A stretch of DNA of 64,000 nt, from assembly GCA_017618625.1 (NCBI GenBank), contig JAFZTV010000081.1, positions 1 to 64,000 on the forward strand, written 5' to 3'. The notes under the pieces were generated by a model that saw only the letters and a list, made by a program, of their open reading frames with translations, was not told where the DNA came from and ran no database searches. This document shows, piece by piece, positions 1-10,558 of the stretch (position 1 is the stretch's first letter; the number at the start of each line of letters is the position of its first letter). The position numbers were made by a program, and so were the translations under genes. This DNA is from Bacteroidales bacterium. Lineage in GTDB: Bacteria > Bacteroidota > Bacteroidia > Bacteroidales > P3.

Positions 1-179
1 ACGGGGATGAACTTGTTGCCGTTGTGGACTGCTATGGTCTGTCCTACGAAATCAGGCGATATCATGGAAGCTCTCGACCAGGTCTTGATGGTGACCTTCT
101 TGTTCGACTGCTGCGCCTCGATTACTCGTTTCTCCAGTTTGTGGAAGATATACGGACCCTTCTTTAATGAACGACTCAT
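1..179 (-). CDS. rpsS: 30S ribosomal protein S19 (partial, C-terminus outside window)
   Basis: The first 59 codons of ribosomal protein S19 are visible on the minus strand; the gene runs off the left edge. The product begins [11 protein letters not shown] and contains [15 protein letters not shown], both characteristic of S19, which sits in the head of the small subunit next to S13. It starts 19 nt after the rplB stop, the normal S10-operon order (rplB then rpsS). The start is the ATG at 179-177. Identity is certain; only the C-terminal third is missing. Confidence 0.95.
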   Translation of the reverse strand, partial: MSRSLKKGPYIFHKLEKRVIEAQQSNKKVTIKTWSRASMISPDFVGQTIAVHNGNKFIP

Positions 180-198
180 TGTTTCTTCTTTTTAGTTG

Positions 199-1023
199 TT
201 ACTTCTTTCTTCTTTCAACTATATACTTGCTCGACTGTTTCTTCGGAGCGCGTGTCTTGTAACCCTTAGCTGGGATACCCTTGCGTGAACGCGGGTGTCC
301 GCCGGTCTGACGGCCTTCACCACCGCCCATCGGGTGGTCAACTGGGTTCATCACAACACCGCGGTTGCGCGGACGGCGACCGAGCCAACGGCTGCGACCG
401 GCCTTACCACCGACCTCGAGGTTGTGCTCGGGGTTGGAAACGATACCTACGGTAGCGCGGCAAGCCTGAAGGATCATGCGCATTTCACCGCTCGGCATCT
501 TGATGATAGCATATTTGTCGTCACGCGACATCAGCTGTGCATAGGCACCGGCCGAACGCACCATCTTGGCGCCCTGTCCGGGACGGAGCTCGATGTTGTG
601 GATAAGCGTACCGAAAGGAATCTCGGCGAGTGTCAGGGTGTTTCCGATTTCGGGAGCGACGCCTTTGCCCGACATAACGGTCTGGCCAACGGTCAGGCCC
701 TGGGGGGCGATGATGTAGCGCTTCTCGCCGTCGGCATAGCACACCAGCGCGATGCGCGAGCTGCGGTTCGGGTCATACTCGATAGTCTTCACAACAGCGG
801 GAATACCATCCTTGTTGCGTTTGAAGTCTATCATGCGATAGAGTTTCTTGTGGCCACCGCCGATGTAGCGCATGGTCATCTTACCCGTGTTGTTGCGTCC
901 GCCTGATTTGCCAAAGCCAAATACCAAGCTCTTTTCGGGCTTTGTGGCGGTGATGTCGTCGTTGGTCACAACGAGTTTGTGACGCTGACCGGGGGTTGTG
1001 GGTTTAATCTTTTTTAAAGCCAT
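199..1023 (-). CDS. rplB: 50S ribosomal protein L2
   Basis: Ribosomal protein L2 of 274 residues, the normal length. L2 binds 23S rRNA near the peptidyl-transferase centre and is needed for subunit joining. The C-terminal block [12 protein letters not shown] carries the conserved His of the family, and the middle GRPRNRGVV region is basic and typical. The gene follows rplW by 83 nt and precedes rpsS by 19 nt, so it belongs to the S10 operon. Long open frames on the opposite strand are antisense shadows of this GC-rich gene. Nothing is unusual in the protein. Confidence 0.97.
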   Translation of the reverse strand: MALKKIKPTTPGQRHKLVVTNDDITATKPEKSLVFGFGKSGGRNNTGKMTMRYIGGGHKKLYRMIDFKRNKDGIPAVVKTIEYDPNRSSRIALVCYADGEKRYIIAPQGLTVGQTVMSGKGVAPEIGNTLTLAEIPFGTLIHNIELRPGQGAKMVRSAGAYAQLMSRDDKYAIIKMPSGEMRMILQACRATVGIVSNPEHNLEVGGKAGRSRWLGRRPRNRGVVMNPVDHPMGGGEGRQTGGHPRSRKGIPAKGYKTRAPKKQSSKYIVERRKK

Positions 1024-1106
1024 TTCTTTCTTTTTTGCGACCTCTTATCAGTGGGTCTTACTATTAAACAATTGTTTTTGACGCCTCTCGGCGTATTCTT
1101 CATTTT

Positions 1107-1457
1107 TTAGATAGCAGCGTAGAAATCGATTACATCGCCTTCAGCCAAGGTCACGATAGCTTTCTTGAAAGCGTTCGTGCGGCCCGTGAGGAAACCTGAT
1201 TTGGTGTAGCGCGACTTCACTTTGCCCGAGTAGTTCATCGTGTTGACATCGATGACCTTGACGTTGTAGAACGACTCGACAGCCTTCTTTATCTCAATCT
1301 TGTTGGCTCTCTTGTCGACAACGAAACCGTAGCGGTTGTGAGCCACCGGTTCGGGCTTACCTTTCTTACGCTGAATGTAGGTAAGCTTCGGAGAAGCGGC
1401 AACCTCGCTGATGCGGGTCATCTTCTCGCTAATGAGGGGTTTTACTATGATGTTCAT
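1107..1457 (-). CDS. rplW: 50S ribosomal protein L23
   Basis: Ribosomal protein L23, 116 residues, somewhat longer than the roughly 100 of Escherichia coli because of an inserted loop (QRKKGKPEPVAHNRYGF) seen in Bacteroidetes. It begins MNIIVKPLISEKMT, the family start. L23 lies at the polypeptide exit tunnel and docks trigger factor and the signal recognition particle. It lies between rplD (35 nt upstream) and rplB (83 nt downstream) in the standard S10-operon order. Confidence 0.96.
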   Translation of the reverse strand: MNIIVKPLISEKMTRISEVAASPKLTYIQRKKGKPEPVAHNRYGFVVDKRANKIEIKKAVESFYNVKVIDVNTMNYSGKVKSRYTKSGFLTGRTNAFKKAIVTLAEGDVIDFYAAI

Positions 1458-1492
1458 TTGTTAAAAATTCTTAACGATTACTGTAACTCTGT

Positions 1493-2125
1493 TTATTTCG
1501 CAGCCAAAACACGGTTAATCTCCTGCAACGAACCTTCCGATATGACGACATTGCTGGCGTTCATAATATCGTAAGTGTTTAACGTTGACACCGTTACAAC
1601 CTTCACGTTTTGGAGGTTGCGAGCTGACAAAGATACGAAATTATTTTGATTTTCAATAACTATGAGCGATTTTTTGTCGTTAATCTTCAGGTTATTGAGA
1701 ACCTCAACCATCTGCTTTGTCTTCGGTGCGTCGAATGAGAAATTCTCGACGATGGTCATAGCGCTGTCGGCGACCTTCATGCTGAGAGCCGAACGACGGG
1801 CAAGACGCTTCACCTTGATGTTCAGTTTGAAACGATAGTCGCGAGGTTTGGGTCCGAAGATGGTACCGCCACCCACGAACACGGGGCTCTTGTAGTCGCC
1901 CGAGCGAGCGCCGCCGGTGCCCTTCTGACGTTTCAGTTTGCGAGTGCTGTGTGCGTTCTCGCTACGTTCTTTGGCTTTGTGAGTACCCTGACGCTGGTCG
2001 GCCAGATACTGTTTGCAATCCAGATAGACAGCGTGCTCGTTGGGCTCGATTGCGAAGATAGAATCCTCGACGTTGACGGTTCTACCGGTTTCGCTTCCTT
2101 TGATGTTATAAACTTTTAACTCCAT
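1493..2125 (-). CDS. rplD: 50S ribosomal protein L4
   Basis: Ribosomal protein L4 (also called uL4), 210 residues, normal length. The stretch [16 protein letters not shown], which forms the extended loop lining the exit tunnel, and [13 protein letters not shown] are diagnostic. In E. coli L4 also represses its own operon; whether it does so here cannot be told from sequence. The start codon overlaps the end of rplC by 10 nt, so the two genes are likely translationally coupled. Confidence 0.97.
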   Translation of the reverse strand: MELKVYNIKGSETGRTVNVEDSIFAIEPNEHAVYLDCKQYLADQRQGTHKAKERSENAHSTRKLKRQKGTGGARSGDYKSPVFVGGGTIFGPKPRDYRFKLNIKVKRLARRSALSMKVADSAMTIVENFSFDAPKTKQMVEVLNNLKINDKKSLIVIENQNNFVSLSARNLQNVKVVTVSTLNTYDIMNASNVVISEGSLQEINRVLAAK

Positions 2126-2745
2126 CTTTCCAGTTTTAAAATTGAACCTTTGGGTCCCGGTACAGAACCTTTGACTAAAATGAGATTTTTCTCGGCGATG
2201 ATCTTGATCACCTCGAGGTTTTGGATTTTCACGCGGTGGTTGCCGGTCTGTCCAGCCATACGCATTCCCTTGAAGATACGCGAGGGATAGGAGGATGCAC
2301 CGATTGAACCGGGAGCACGCAGACGGTCGTGTTGTCCGTGAGTGAGGTCTCCAACACCACCAAAGCCGTGTCTCTTCACAACGCCCTGGAATCCTTTACC
2401 CTTGGAGGTTCCTACGACATCGACAAACTCGCCTTCCTGGAACACGTCCACTGTGAGGACTTCGCCATATTTTTTCTTGTGGCCTTCCTCAAAGCGGGTG
2501 AACTCGGCAAGGTGATACTTCGGTGTGGTGTTTGCCTTTGCGAAGTGTCCTTTCATGGGTTTGTTTGTGCGGCTTTCTTTCTTCTCGCCGAAAGCCAGCT
2601 GGATAGCCTCGTAGCCATCCTTCTCGATTGTTTTCACTTGTGTCACGACACAAGGACCGGCCTCAATAACTGTGCATGGTATCTGCTTACCATTGGCATC
2701 GAAAAGGCTAGTCATTCCGATTTTTTTACCTAATAATCCTGACAT
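2116..2745 (-). CDS. rplC: 50S ribosomal protein L3
   Basis: Ribosomal protein L3, 209 residues, begins [16 protein letters not shown] as expected. It binds near the 3' end of 23S rRNA and seeds large-subunit assembly. The loop [20 protein letters not shown] includes the Gln that PrmB methylates in proteobacteria. It follows rpsJ after an 89-nt spacer, the longest inside this operon, and overlaps rplD by 10 nt. No regulatory hairpin is obvious in the spacer. Confidence 0.97.
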   Translation of the reverse strand: MSGLLGKKIGMTSLFDANGKQIPCTVIEAGPCVVTQVKTIEKDGYEAIQLAFGEKKESRTNKPMKGHFAKANTTPKYHLAEFTRFEEGHKKKYGEVLTVDVFQEGEFVDVVGTSKGKGFQGVVKRHGFGGVGDLTHGQHDRLRAPGSIGASSYPSRIFKGMRMAGQTGNHRVKIQNLEVIKIIAEKNLILVKGSVPGPKGSILKLERWS

Positions 2746-2834
2746 TTTTGAGTTTGGATTTTTGTTTTGTTAATAGATTTTGTTTTCAGCTTGCGCGACA
2801 CCGTCCCGGCGCCGACAACATTGGCTGATTTACG

Positions 2835-3143
2835 TCACACTTTGATTTCGACTTCCACGCCGCTGGGCAGCTCGAGTTTCATCAATGCGTCGATGGTCTT
2901 CGCGCGGTCGTTGATCTCGATGTCCATAAGACGTTTGTACGAGCTGAGTTCGAACTGCTCACGTGATTTCTTGTTCACGAAGGTCGAACGGTTGACTGTG
3001 AAGATTTTCTTGTTGGTCGGCAGAGGAATGGGGCCATTCACCACTGCGCCGGTCATCTTTACGGTCTTCACGATTTTCTCAGCGGATTTGTCCACCAAGT
3101 TGTGATCGTAAGATTTGAGTTTAATTCTAATTCTTTGACTCAC
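2835..3143 (-). CDS. rpsJ: 30S ribosomal protein S10
   Basis: Ribosomal protein S10 (NusE), 102 residues, standard length. [18 protein letters not shown] at the start and [17 protein letters not shown] in the tetracycline-associated loop identify it. It is a component of the 30S head and of the NusB-NusE antitermination complex. In many bacteria it opens its own operon; here it follows fusA after only 29 nt, so the str and S10 clusters probably form one transcript. Confidence 0.97.
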   Translation of the reverse strand: MSQRIRIKLKSYDHNLVDKSAEKIVKTVKMTGAVVNGPIPLPTNKKIFTVNRSTFVNKKSREQFELSSYKRLMDIEINDRAKTIDALMKLELPSGVEVEIKV

Positions 3144-3172
3144 GGTTTTAAGAGATTAATTAATTTATAAGT

Positions 3173-5257
3173 TTAGTATTTGTATTTCAATATTGATTCT
3201 TGCTGTTCCTTCGACACCTCGGCATAGTGCGAGAACTCCATCGTCGAGTTGGCGCGTCCCGATGTGATCGTGCGCAGCGCTGTCACATATCCGAACATCT
3301 GCTCCAGCGGCACTTTGGCGTGAACGGCCTGCACTCCCACCTTTGCGGTGACGTTCTCCAACACTCCGCGTCTGCGGTTCAGGTCGCTCGTCACATCGCC
3401 CACGTATGCGTCGGGGGTCAGCACTTCGAGCTTCATGATAGGTTCGAGCAGCACCGGGCTGGCCTTGCGGCAAGCCTCCTTGTATCCGATCTTGGCACAC
3501 ACCTCAAACGAGAGCTGGTCGGAGTCCACCGGGTGGAACGAGCCGTCGATGACGCGCACCTTCATGCTGTCCATCGGATAGCCGGCCAACACACCGTTGA
3601 GCATCGCATCCTTGAAACCTTTCTCTATCGCGGGGATGTATTCCTTCGGAATGTTGCCGCCCTTCACCTCGTTGATAAACTGAAGTCCGACCACACCGTC
3701 GTCGGCGGGGCCGATCTCGAATAGTATGTCGGCAAATTTACCCTTGCCGCCCGTCTGCTTCTTGTATATCTCGTGGTGGCGCACCGTCGTGGTGATAGCC
3801 TCTTTGTAAGCCACCTCCGGACGGCCTTGGTTCACCTCCACGCCGAATTCCCTGCGCAGACGGTCAACGATGATGTCCAGATGCAGCTCGCCCATACCGC
3901 TGATGATGATCTGACCCGACACCTCGTCGGTCTTGGTGCGGAAAGTCGGATCCTCTTCAACCAGTTTGGCCAAAGCGTTGGTCAGCTTGTCCATCTCGCC
4001 CTGGGTGAGAGGTTCTACGGCTATGCTTATCACCGGGTCGGGGAAGATCATAGACTCCAGCACTATCGGGTGCTGCTCGTCACACAGCGTGTGACCGGTC
4101 TTGATCTCTTTGAATCCCACCGCAGCTCCGATGTCGCCGGCCTCGATGCGGTCGAGCGGGTTCTGCTTGTTCGAGTGCATCTGCATGATGCGCGAGATGC
4201 GCTCTTTCTTGCCCGTGTTGGCGTTATAGACGTATGAGCCCGATTCGAGCGTGCCGCTATACACTCTGAAGAAGCAGAGACGGCCCACATACGGGTCGGT
4301 GGCTATCTTGAACGCCAAAGCCGAGAAAGGAGCCTTCGGGTCGATCGGACGGCTCTCGGGTTTCTCGTTCTTGGGGTTCACGCCTTCCACATCCTCCACG
4401 TCGAGAGGGCTGGGCAGGAAGGCCGCCACCGCGTCGAGCAGTGTCTGAACACCTTTGTTCTTAAATGCCGAACCACACATGACGGGGACGATCTTCCTCG
4501 CCAGCGTGGCCTTGCGTATTTCGGATATTATGTCGTCGGGGGTGATCGAGTCGGGGTCGTCGAAGAACTTCATCATAAGCTCCTCGTTTTCCTCGGCCAC
4601 ACCTTCGACCAGTTTCTGACGGTATTCGGCGGCTATGTCTTTCAAGTCCTCCGGCATCGGAATCTCGTAGAACTGCGTTCCGTTCGACTCCTCGTCCCAG
4701 ATGAGGGCCTTGTTAGAGATAAGATCCACCACACCTTTATACAGGTCTTCCTGTCCGATAGGAATTTCGATGGGTATGGGGTTGGCGCCCAGCTTGTCCT
4801 TTATCTGGTCAACCACCGCGAAGAAGTTGGCGCCCGCGCGGTCCATCTTGTTGATGAAAGCGATGCGGGGCACATTGTACTTGTCTGCCTGACGCCACAC
4901 CGTCTCCGACTGAGGCTCGACGCCGCCTACGGCGCAGAAGATGGCGATAGCGCCGTCCAGCACACGCAGCGAACGCTCCACCTCGACCGTGAAGTCCACG
5001 TGACCCGGAGTGTCGATGATGTTGTACTTGTAGTGGTTTTCGTGCCAATCCCAGTAGACGGTGGTGGCGGCGGAGGTGATGGTTATCCCCCTCTCCTGCT
5101 CCTGCACCATCCAGTCCATCGTTGCCGAACCCTCATGGGTCTCGCCCAGCTTGTAGTTCTTGCCGGTATAGAACAATATGCGCTCCGTAGTCGTCGTCTT
5201 ACCGGCGTCTATGTGGGCCATAATGCCTATGTTGCGAGTATATTTGAGGTCCGACAT
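3173..5257 (-). CDS. fusA: Translation elongation factor G
   Basis: Elongation factor G, 694 residues, the GTPase that drives ribosomal translocation. All G motifs are present: AHIDAGKT (G1), RGITI (G2), DTPGH (G3) and NKMD (G4). Domains III-V follow, with GMGELHLDI and the domain IV loop [10 protein letters not shown]. The ATG at 5257 places the GTPase core at residue 10 or so, as in the family. It lies between rpsG (34 nt) and rpsJ (29 nt), as in the classic str operon but without tuf. Confidence 0.98.
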   Translation of the reverse strand: MSDLKYTRNIGIMAHIDAGKTTTTERILFYTGKNYKLGETHEGSATMDWMVQEQERGITITSAATTVYWDWHENHYKYNIIDTPGHVDFTVEVERSLRVLDGAIAIFCAVGGVEPQSETVWRQADKYNVPRIAFINKMDRAGANFFAVVDQIKDKLGANPIPIEIPIGQEDLYKGVVDLISNKALIWDEESNGTQFYEIPMPEDLKDIAAEYRQKLVEGVAEENEELMMKFFDDPDSITPDDIISEIRKATLARKIVPVMCGSAFKNKGVQTLLDAVAAFLPSPLDVEDVEGVNPKNEKPESRPIDPKAPFSALAFKIATDPYVGRLCFFRVYSGTLESGSYVYNANTGKKERISRIMQMHSNKQNPLDRIEAGDIGAAVGFKEIKTGHTLCDEQHPIVLESMIFPDPVISIAVEPLTQGEMDKLTNALAKLVEEDPTFRTKTDEVSGQIIISGMGELHLDIIVDRLRREFGVEVNQGRPEVAYKEAITTTVRHHEIYKKQTGGKGKFADILFEIGPADDGVVGLQFINEVKGGNIPKEYIPAIEKGFKDAMLNGVLAGYPMDSMKVRVIDGSFHPVDSDQLSFEVCAKIGYKEACRKASPVLLEPIMKLEVLTPDAYVGDVTSDLNRRRGVLENVTAKVGVQAVHAKVPLEQMFGYVTALRTITSGRANSTMEFSHYAEVSKEQQESILKYKY

Positions 5258-5291
5258 CGTTATTCCTATATATTATATATTGTAGGGAGAC

Positions 5292-5759
5292 TTAGAATCT
5301 GAAGTGCGAGAACGCCTTGTTAGCGTCGGCCATACGGTGGATGTCCTCCTTACGTTTGAAGGCGGCACCTTCCTCCTTGTAAGCGGCCTGTATTTCGGCA
5401 GCCAGTTTGAGAGCCATCGTCTTCTCACCGCGTTTGCGCGAGAAAAGGATGAGGTTCTTCATGCCGATCGACTGTTTGCGCTCCGGACGGATCTCGGTGG
5501 GAACCTGGAAGGTAGCACCGCCGATACGTTTGCTCTTCACCTCAACCGAAGGGGTGATGTTGGCCAGAGCCTTCTTCCAAACCTCGAGGCCGTCTTCCTT
5601 CGTGCGGTCGCTCACCACGTCGATTGCATCGTAGAAAATCTTGTAGGCGATGGTCTTCTTGCCGCCAAGCATCAGGTTGTTGACGAACTTGGTCACCATC
5701 ACATCATTATATTTAGGATCCGGGAGGATGATTCTTTTCTTAGGTTTAGCTTTTCTCAT
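5292..5759 (-). CDS. rpsG: 30S ribosomal protein S7
   Basis: Ribosomal protein S7, 155 residues. The motif [15 protein letters not shown] region appears here as [17 protein letters not shown], and the protein starts [18 protein letters not shown]7 nucleates folding of the 3' domain of 16S rRNA. It is the second gene of the str operon, 41 nt downstream of rpsL. The spacer to rpsL holds a 7-bp degenerate tandem array (5769-5803). Confidence 0.97.
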   Translation of the reverse strand: MRKAKPKKRIILPDPKYNDVMVTKFVNNLMLGGKKTIAYKIFYDAIDVVSDRTKEDGLEVWKKALANITPSVEVKSKRIGGATFQVPTEIRPERKQSIGMKNLILFSRKRGEKTMALKLAAEIQAAYKEEGAAFKRKEDIHRMADANKAFSHFRF

Positions 5760-5768
5760 TTTGCAAAA

Positions 5769-5803
5769 AACTTTAAACTTTTAACTCTAAACTTTAAAAC
5801 TTA
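5769..5803. repeat. 7-bp degenerate tandem array, rpsG-rpsL spacer
   Basis: Five consecutive 7-bp units fill the spacer and reach the rpsL stop codon: AACTTTA, AACTTTT, AACTCTA, AACTTTA, AAACTTA. The exact 7-bp phase is visible by eye. It is the A/T-rich version of a heptamer class found at many places in this window. Confidence 0.7.
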
Positions 5804-6184
5804 CTTAGCAGCTGCTTTCGGACGTTTGGCACCGTATTTCGAACGACGCTGACGACGACCGTCAACTCCGCTGGTATCCAACGCACCGCGGATGATGTGA
5901 TAACGCACACCGGGAAGGTCCTTCACACGACCGCCGCGGATCATCACTATGCTGTGCTCCTGCAGGTTGTGGCCCTCACCAGGGATGTAGGCGTTCACCT
6001 CTTTCTGGTTGGTCAAACGAACACGAGCCACCTTTCTCATTGCCGAGTTAGGTTTCTTAGGGGTTGTTGTGTACACACGAGTACAAACACCGCGACGCTG
6101 CGGGCAGCTGTCCAGTGCGGGCGATTTGCTCTTGTACTCCATCTGCTGACGTCCTTTGCGAACTAATTGCTGAATTGTTGGCAT
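5801..6184 (-). CDS. rpsL: 30S ribosomal protein S12
   Basis: Ribosomal protein S12, 127 residues with the ATG at 6184. The open frame extends upstream to 6301, but those 39 codons have no similarity to S12, cross the promoter box at 6260-6267 and would displace the conserved [12 protein letters not shown] start, so the shorter start is chosen. [12 protein letters not shown] and the downstream GVRYHIIRG loop surround the decoding centre. The lysines linked to streptomycin sensitivity are wild type by eye. First gene of the str-S10 transcript. Confidence 0.97.
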   Translation of the reverse strand: MPTIQQLVRKGRQQMEYKSKSPALDSCPQRRGVCTRVYTTTPKKPNSAMRKVARVRLTNQKEVNAYIPGEGHNLQEHSIVMIRGGRVKDLPGVRYHIIRGALDTSGVDGRRQRRSKYGAKRPKAAAK

Positions 6185-6259
6185 TTCTTTACTTATGTTA
6201 TTAATTTTTACTGATTTTTGCTTTTCTTCGGGGCATAATCCACCCCACAAAACGGATTG

Positions 6260-6267
6260 CAAAAGTA
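6260..6267 (-). promoter_or_regulatory. Bacteroidetes -7 box upstream of rpsL
   Basis: On the minus strand the sequence reads TACTTTTG, followed by C, a match to the TAnnTTTG -7 consensus of Bacteroidetes. It lies about 75 nt upstream of the rpsL ATG. No clear -33 TTTG was found at the expected distance. The rest of 6185-6513 holds only this promoter, the terminator at 6458-6488 and A/T-rich DNA. Confidence 0.6.
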
Positions 6268-6457
6268 CAACAATTTTTTTATTAACTATAAACCTTTTCA
6301 TTTCACCTAATGTTAAATTTCCTTAAAATTCTTATAACATATTGTTTGAACACAACTTACCGATAACACTTTTTTGTTAAAATTCCCCATTTTCTAAAAC
6401 TTATCAACCGAAAGTTATCAACAAATCCCCCAATCAAATCCCACCCTGTCCTAAAAC

Positions 6458-6488
6458 AAAAAAAAGGGCGCACACCCAATGTGCACCC
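6458..6488 (-). terminator. Rho-independent terminator of the BspA-like gene
   Basis: Read on the minus strand, a hairpin (GGGTGCACA, loop TTGGG, TGTGCGCCC, one mismatch in a 9-bp stem) is followed by a run of eight T. It lies 25 nt after the stop codon of the broken BspA-like gene and ends its transcript before the str operon region. Confidence 0.8.
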
Positions 6489-6513
6489 CCACTCATACAA
6501 AACAAAGAACTCC

Positions 6514-8555
6514 CTATCTCACCACCACCTTCCGAGCCTCCCTCTCTCCCACCTTCACCATATAAATCCCCGCAGCGTTCACATGTATAAAACCATCTAT
6601 GAGACCCTTATGGACAATTCGACCCATAACATCATAAACCAACGCGTCGCCGCTCTCAACACCCTCAATCACAATCTCCCTTCCTCTAGCATACACCTTC
6701 ACCTTGTCGGAATCAACCTCATCGATACCCTCCGTGCCGCCACCGACTGAAACAAAGTATGCTGTGAGTGTCATATCCCCGGTAACGTTGAGCGAGTATG
6801 GATTGGTCGTCGCCCCGTCGCTCCAGTGGTCGAATCGGTATCCACTGTTGGCAACGGCGCTTACGACCGCCTGCGAATTGGTGCATGTCGGCATGGTTAA
6901 GATTTGCACGGTGCCCATGGAATTATTGTTTGATACTGCCGTGAAGGCGTATGCCGACCCCTCAACGAAATTGGTAAACTGCGACCAGCCGTCGGCATCA
7001 GCATATTCCCCTACTCGTCCACATAGTACATAAACCTGTATGCTGTCCGGGACACCATTGAATGCATTTATCCCCACCGTTGGCGGCACAGTGTTAAGTG
7101 AGTGTATTTCACTCAATCCGCAGCAGCCATAGAATGCCCCGTCGCCGATGGATGCGACAGCATTGCCAATGGTGACCGTGGCGAGAACCGAGCAGGCCCA
7201 GAACGCGTAGTCGCCTACCGAGGTGACGGTATTGGGAATGGTGATGACATTGATGCCTCTGCAGTTAGAAAAGGCGTAGTCGCCAATGGATGTAACAGCG
7301 TTGCCAATGGTGAGGTATACGAGGCCGCTGCAGCCTGAGAAGGCGTAGTCACCGATGGATGTAACGGCGTTGCCAATGGTGACAGAGGTTAAACCCGAAG
7401 CATTTATGAATGCGTAATCATGTATTGCTGTAACACCTTCGGGTATATTCAAACCTGTAACAAGGTTATTATTAACATATAAGTTGTGTGCATAATACAA
7501 AGGATTGCTGGCACCGTTGCCGAATTCAATATTGCACTAACCCGCAATATCTCCTGCATAATATACAGATATCATCCCGTCACAGCCACTGAAAGCCCCG
7601 TCACCAATGGTGGTGACTGAGCTGCCGAGGGTGACAGCTGTGAGCCCGCTACAACCACAGAATGACTCTTCCCCGATGGAGGTCACGGAACTGCCGAGGG
7701 TTACTGCAGTGAGGCAAGATGCATTTAAAATGCATAATCGCCTATGGCCGTAACTCCTTCGGGTATAACCAAAGAAGAAACAAGGCTATTATCGACATAT
7801 AAGTTGTGTGCATAACGTAAAGGGTTGCTGAGAACACCACCGAATTCTATATTGCACCAATCTGCAATGTCTCCTGTATAATATACAGATGTGAGGTTGC
7901 TGCAGTAATAGAAGGCATCGGTGCCGATAAAGGTGACGCTGTTGGGGATAGTGACAGATGTGAGTCCGCTGCACTCAGAGAAAGCACTGTAAGGGATGGA
8001 AGTGACTGAATTGGGGATGGTGAGGGATGTGAGGCCGGTGCAATGACCGAAGGCCCCGCCACCGATGTTTGTGACAGAGCTTGGTATGGTGAGTGAACCT
8101 GTGAATCCGCTACAGTTATAGAAGGCGTATTCTCCGATGGAGGTAACAGTGTTGCCAATAGGAACAGTGTTGAGACGCATGCAGTCACAAAACGCGTAGT
8201 CGCCTATCGTGGTGACGGAGTTGGAAATGGTTACGGAGTTGACGCTGCTTCCATAGAAGGCCCCATAGCCAATCGAGGTGACGGAGTTGGGAATGGTGAC
8301 CGACGCGAGTCCAGAACATCCAAAGAAAGCGTTGGCGCCGATAGAGGTGACTGTGTACGTTGTTTCATTGTACGTCACCGTCGAAGGAATTGTCAGTTCC
8401 CCAGTGACGTGATTGTCTTCGGCCACCTGCGCCTCACCGTTAACGATGTTGTAATACAACGTTTGACCGCTTGGGGCTACGTCCGAAAAATCGTATGCCC
8501 ACAACTGCGCTGTTATGGCAAATAGGACTGTAAGAAATAGATATAACTTTTTCAT
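6514..8555 (-). pseudogene. BspA-like leucine-rich-repeat surface protein, broken by frameshift and nonsense codon
   Basis: One gene for a secreted LRR_5 (BspA/Treponema-type) protein, now in pieces. The N-terminal part (8555-7725) has a signal peptide (MKKLYLFLTVLFAITAQLWA) and repeats of the type GCSGLTSVTIPNSVTSIG. At 7725-7730 the frame closes at TAA; comparison with the internal repeat copy (AFINAS) shows that a single A is missing. At 7539-7537 a TAG replaces the Trp codon of the repeated DWCNIEF motif. Correcting both gives about 680 residues in one frame, ending in an InlB-like region and a C-terminal type IX sorting domain (ALVYDVMGRIV, then GIYMVKV). Two independent lesions argue for a real pseudogene over a sequencing error. 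Confidence 0.85.
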
Positions 8556-8653
8556 AATCGCTATGCGCTTCTGTTTTTTTCATTACTTACAATCCGTTAC
8601 ACTCATTTCGCTAGGATTTGTATCCTCAACTGTCGAGCGTTCGATTGATTGTG

Positions 8654-8661
8654 CAAATATA
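8654..8661 (-). promoter_or_regulatory. -7 box upstream of the BspA-like gene
   Basis: Minus-strand TATATTTG followed by C fits the TAnnTTTG consensus. It lies about 100 nt upstream of the ATG at 8555, giving a long A-rich leader. No good -33 box is visible. Confidence 0.5.
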
Positions 8662-8845
8662 CAAAAAAGTTTTGATAACCACTTTTAAGCTCCAAATATC
8701 CCCTCCCCCAATCACCCAACAACAAACCACCCCAATAAACCAACCCATCTCAGGTCACAGGCCACTAGTAACAGGTAAATAGTAACAGGTAACAAGTCAC
8801 ACAAAACCCAAAGGAACCCTAGATGAACCTAGGATGACCCCTGGA

Positions 8846-8904
8846 GATGATACGGACTTGATACGGTGTTGATACGGAGGTAATACGGAGTTGATACGGA
8901 GGTA
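8846..8904. repeat. 11-bp degenerate tandem array (five units)
   Basis: Five units in exact 11-bp phase share the core GATACGG: (GAT)GATACGG, ACTTGATACGG, TGTTGATACGG, AGGTAATACGG, AGTTGATACGG. The final AGGTA continues the phase. Same period as arrays near 21.1-21.4 kb and 43.7-43.9 kb. Confidence 0.8.
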
Positions 8905-9153
8905 AGCACACTTTATCCCTGTGCGTCAATATCCTGCAGCGGCCAATTTTGCACCTCCGTTGTTAGGCTTATTTCGTTATTATATCCCAAACCACTGATA
9001 TTTATATTCTTGCAAATTGACATATTCATCATCGCTTCCCTGCAAAGTTACAACACTTTTCCTCAAAAAAACAGCGAAAACACCATTTTTTTCAAAAATA
9101 TTTCCCTAAAACAACATCCCCAAAAACCTACCTAACCCCACAAACCACAGGGA

Positions 9154-10554
9154 TTAGTGCCTCTGCCGAAACTTGTAGTATTCGTACTGCAGCATCAACG
9201 CGGCGGCGAGGCGGTCGCCCATGATGTCGGCGCCTTTTTGGGTGAAGTGCATATAGTCTTTGCCGGCATAGCCGTTTGAGACCCACGCCTTCATAGAGTT
9301 CCAGCCGCCCATGGCGTCATATATGCTCCAATACGCTGCGCCGTGCCGATTAGCCATCTGCCTCAGGCCTTCGACAAAGCGCGGCAGGAACGAATATGTC
9401 TGCCACGAGCCTTCGCCGGTGGAAGTCATGTCTGAGGGTCCGATGAAGAGTATTGTGGCATTGGGGCAGCATGCGCGGAGGTGCTCAATCTGCTCGCCCA
9501 ACTCATTACAATAACGTTCCAAAGCTTTCTCACCTCTGATGTACGGCACCGAGTTGCCACCGAACTGGAGTATGATGAGCGCAACGTCCATCTGCTCGTA
9601 TGCCGCCGTAAGCAGCTCGGCCTTCACCCCCTTGAACTGGTGGCCGGAGCAGCCGCGCATGGGTATGTTGTCAACGGCGACGCCATATCCATAGTCAACC
9701 ATGATACCGTAAAAGTCCGCAGATCCGCTGTAGTGCAGGCTTATCTTGTCGGCGCAGCTGTCAAGCTGCCAGTCGAAATGCTGCACGCCTTCAGCGTCGG
9801 TGTGGTGACTCTCGTTGTAATGCATGGAGGGAACCGCGAGCGAAGCGTCGAACGAGCCTCCGCGGTTATTGAACAGTACGCGGACGTGGTCGAAGAGCTT
9901 GACCAACGAGTCGGCGGTATTTTGCGCCGAGGGTTTTATGCCCGCCGAGACAGAACCGTTGATGCGGTGGCACTGCATCATGGGACCGTAATTGCCCGAT
10001 GAGCGCGAGACGGTGCTGTCGCCAAAGCTGGAGAGTTTCTCGTAGCTGCCCTGCGCCCATACTTGCGCGGCGTAAACCGGTGTGAAGCCGCTGAGGGGCA
10101 GCAATCCCGGCCCGCCGCCGCCGAACTGCGTCTGCAACGCGGTGCGGAGTCGGCCGGTGATATGGTCCATCTCTATCTGCGAGTCGCCATAGTGCAGCAC
10201 GCGCACCGTGCGCTGTTGTCCTTGCGCGCTGTCCATTGTGGCGAACATGGCGTCGAAGAAGGTGTAGTCGTCGTTGGGGAGATAGAACCGTGTGGCGCTG
10301 TCGTTGAGCAGCACCATGTAGTAGTCGGTTGAGTCGGACAGCACCTGCGCTATACTGTCCTGACGCCTTTGCTCGTCGGATAGGAATCCTTCGACGTCAA
10401 ATTTCTCCTCGCGGGTCATCATCTTCTCAAGTGTGGGGAAGCGAAGCGTGGTGCCGAGCAGCTTCACACCGTCGGCAGGGAAGAAGAGGCATACCAACGC
10501 AAGCAACGCTATGGCTGCCATAATGAAAAGGAATATTTTGAGTGCGCGCATCAA
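9154..10554 (-). CDS. SGNH/GDSL-type hydrolase, membrane-anchored
   Basis: 466-residue protein with one N-terminal membrane segment (about residues 5-25) and a SGNH hydrolase domain facing the periplasm. Block I is GDSQ near residue 123-126 with the catalytic Ser125, the oxyanion block is QFGGNS, and the C-terminal DYMH (about 433-436) supplies Asp and His. Such proteins add or remove acyl groups on envelope sugars. It follows the GT39-type transferase by 4 nt and closes a run of envelope and LPS genes, so a substrate in cell-surface glycan is likely but inferred. Confidence 0.8.
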   Translation of the reverse strand: MMRALKIFLFIMAAIALLALVCLFFPADGVKLLGTTLRFPTLEKMMTREEKFDVEGFLSDEQRRQDSIAQVLSDSTDYYMVLLNDSATRFYLPNDDYTFFDAMFATMDSAQGQQRTVRVLHYGDSQIEMDHITGRLRTALQTQFGGGGPGLLPLSGFTPVYAAQVWAQGSYEKLSSFGDSTVSRSSGNYGPMMQCHRINGSVSAGIKPSAQNTADSLVKLFDHVRVLFNNRGGSFDASLAVPSMHYNESHHTDAEGVQHFDWQLDSCADKISLHYSGSADFYGIMVDYGYGVAVDNIPMRGCSGHQFKGVKAELLTAAYEQMDVALIILQFGGNSVPYIRGEKALERYCNELGEQIEHLRACCPNATILFIGPSDMTSTGEGSWQTYSFLPRFVEGLRQMANRHGAAYWSIYDAMGGWNSMKAWVSNGYAGKDYMHFTQKGADIMGDRLAAALMLQYEYYKFRQRH

Positions 10555-10558
10555 AGTC

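Larger units (their letters stand above)
8556..9153. other. 598-bp intergenic region
   Basis: No gene is seen. It holds the BspA-like promoter, a stretch with repeated AACAGGTAA-type words (8755-8805), an 11-bp tandem array (8846-8904) and an A-rich tail before the SGNH hydrolase stop. Confidence 0.6.

Noticed and set aside
6185..6301. N-terminal extension of rpsL
   Set aside because: Crosses the promoter box and displaces the conserved S12 start.
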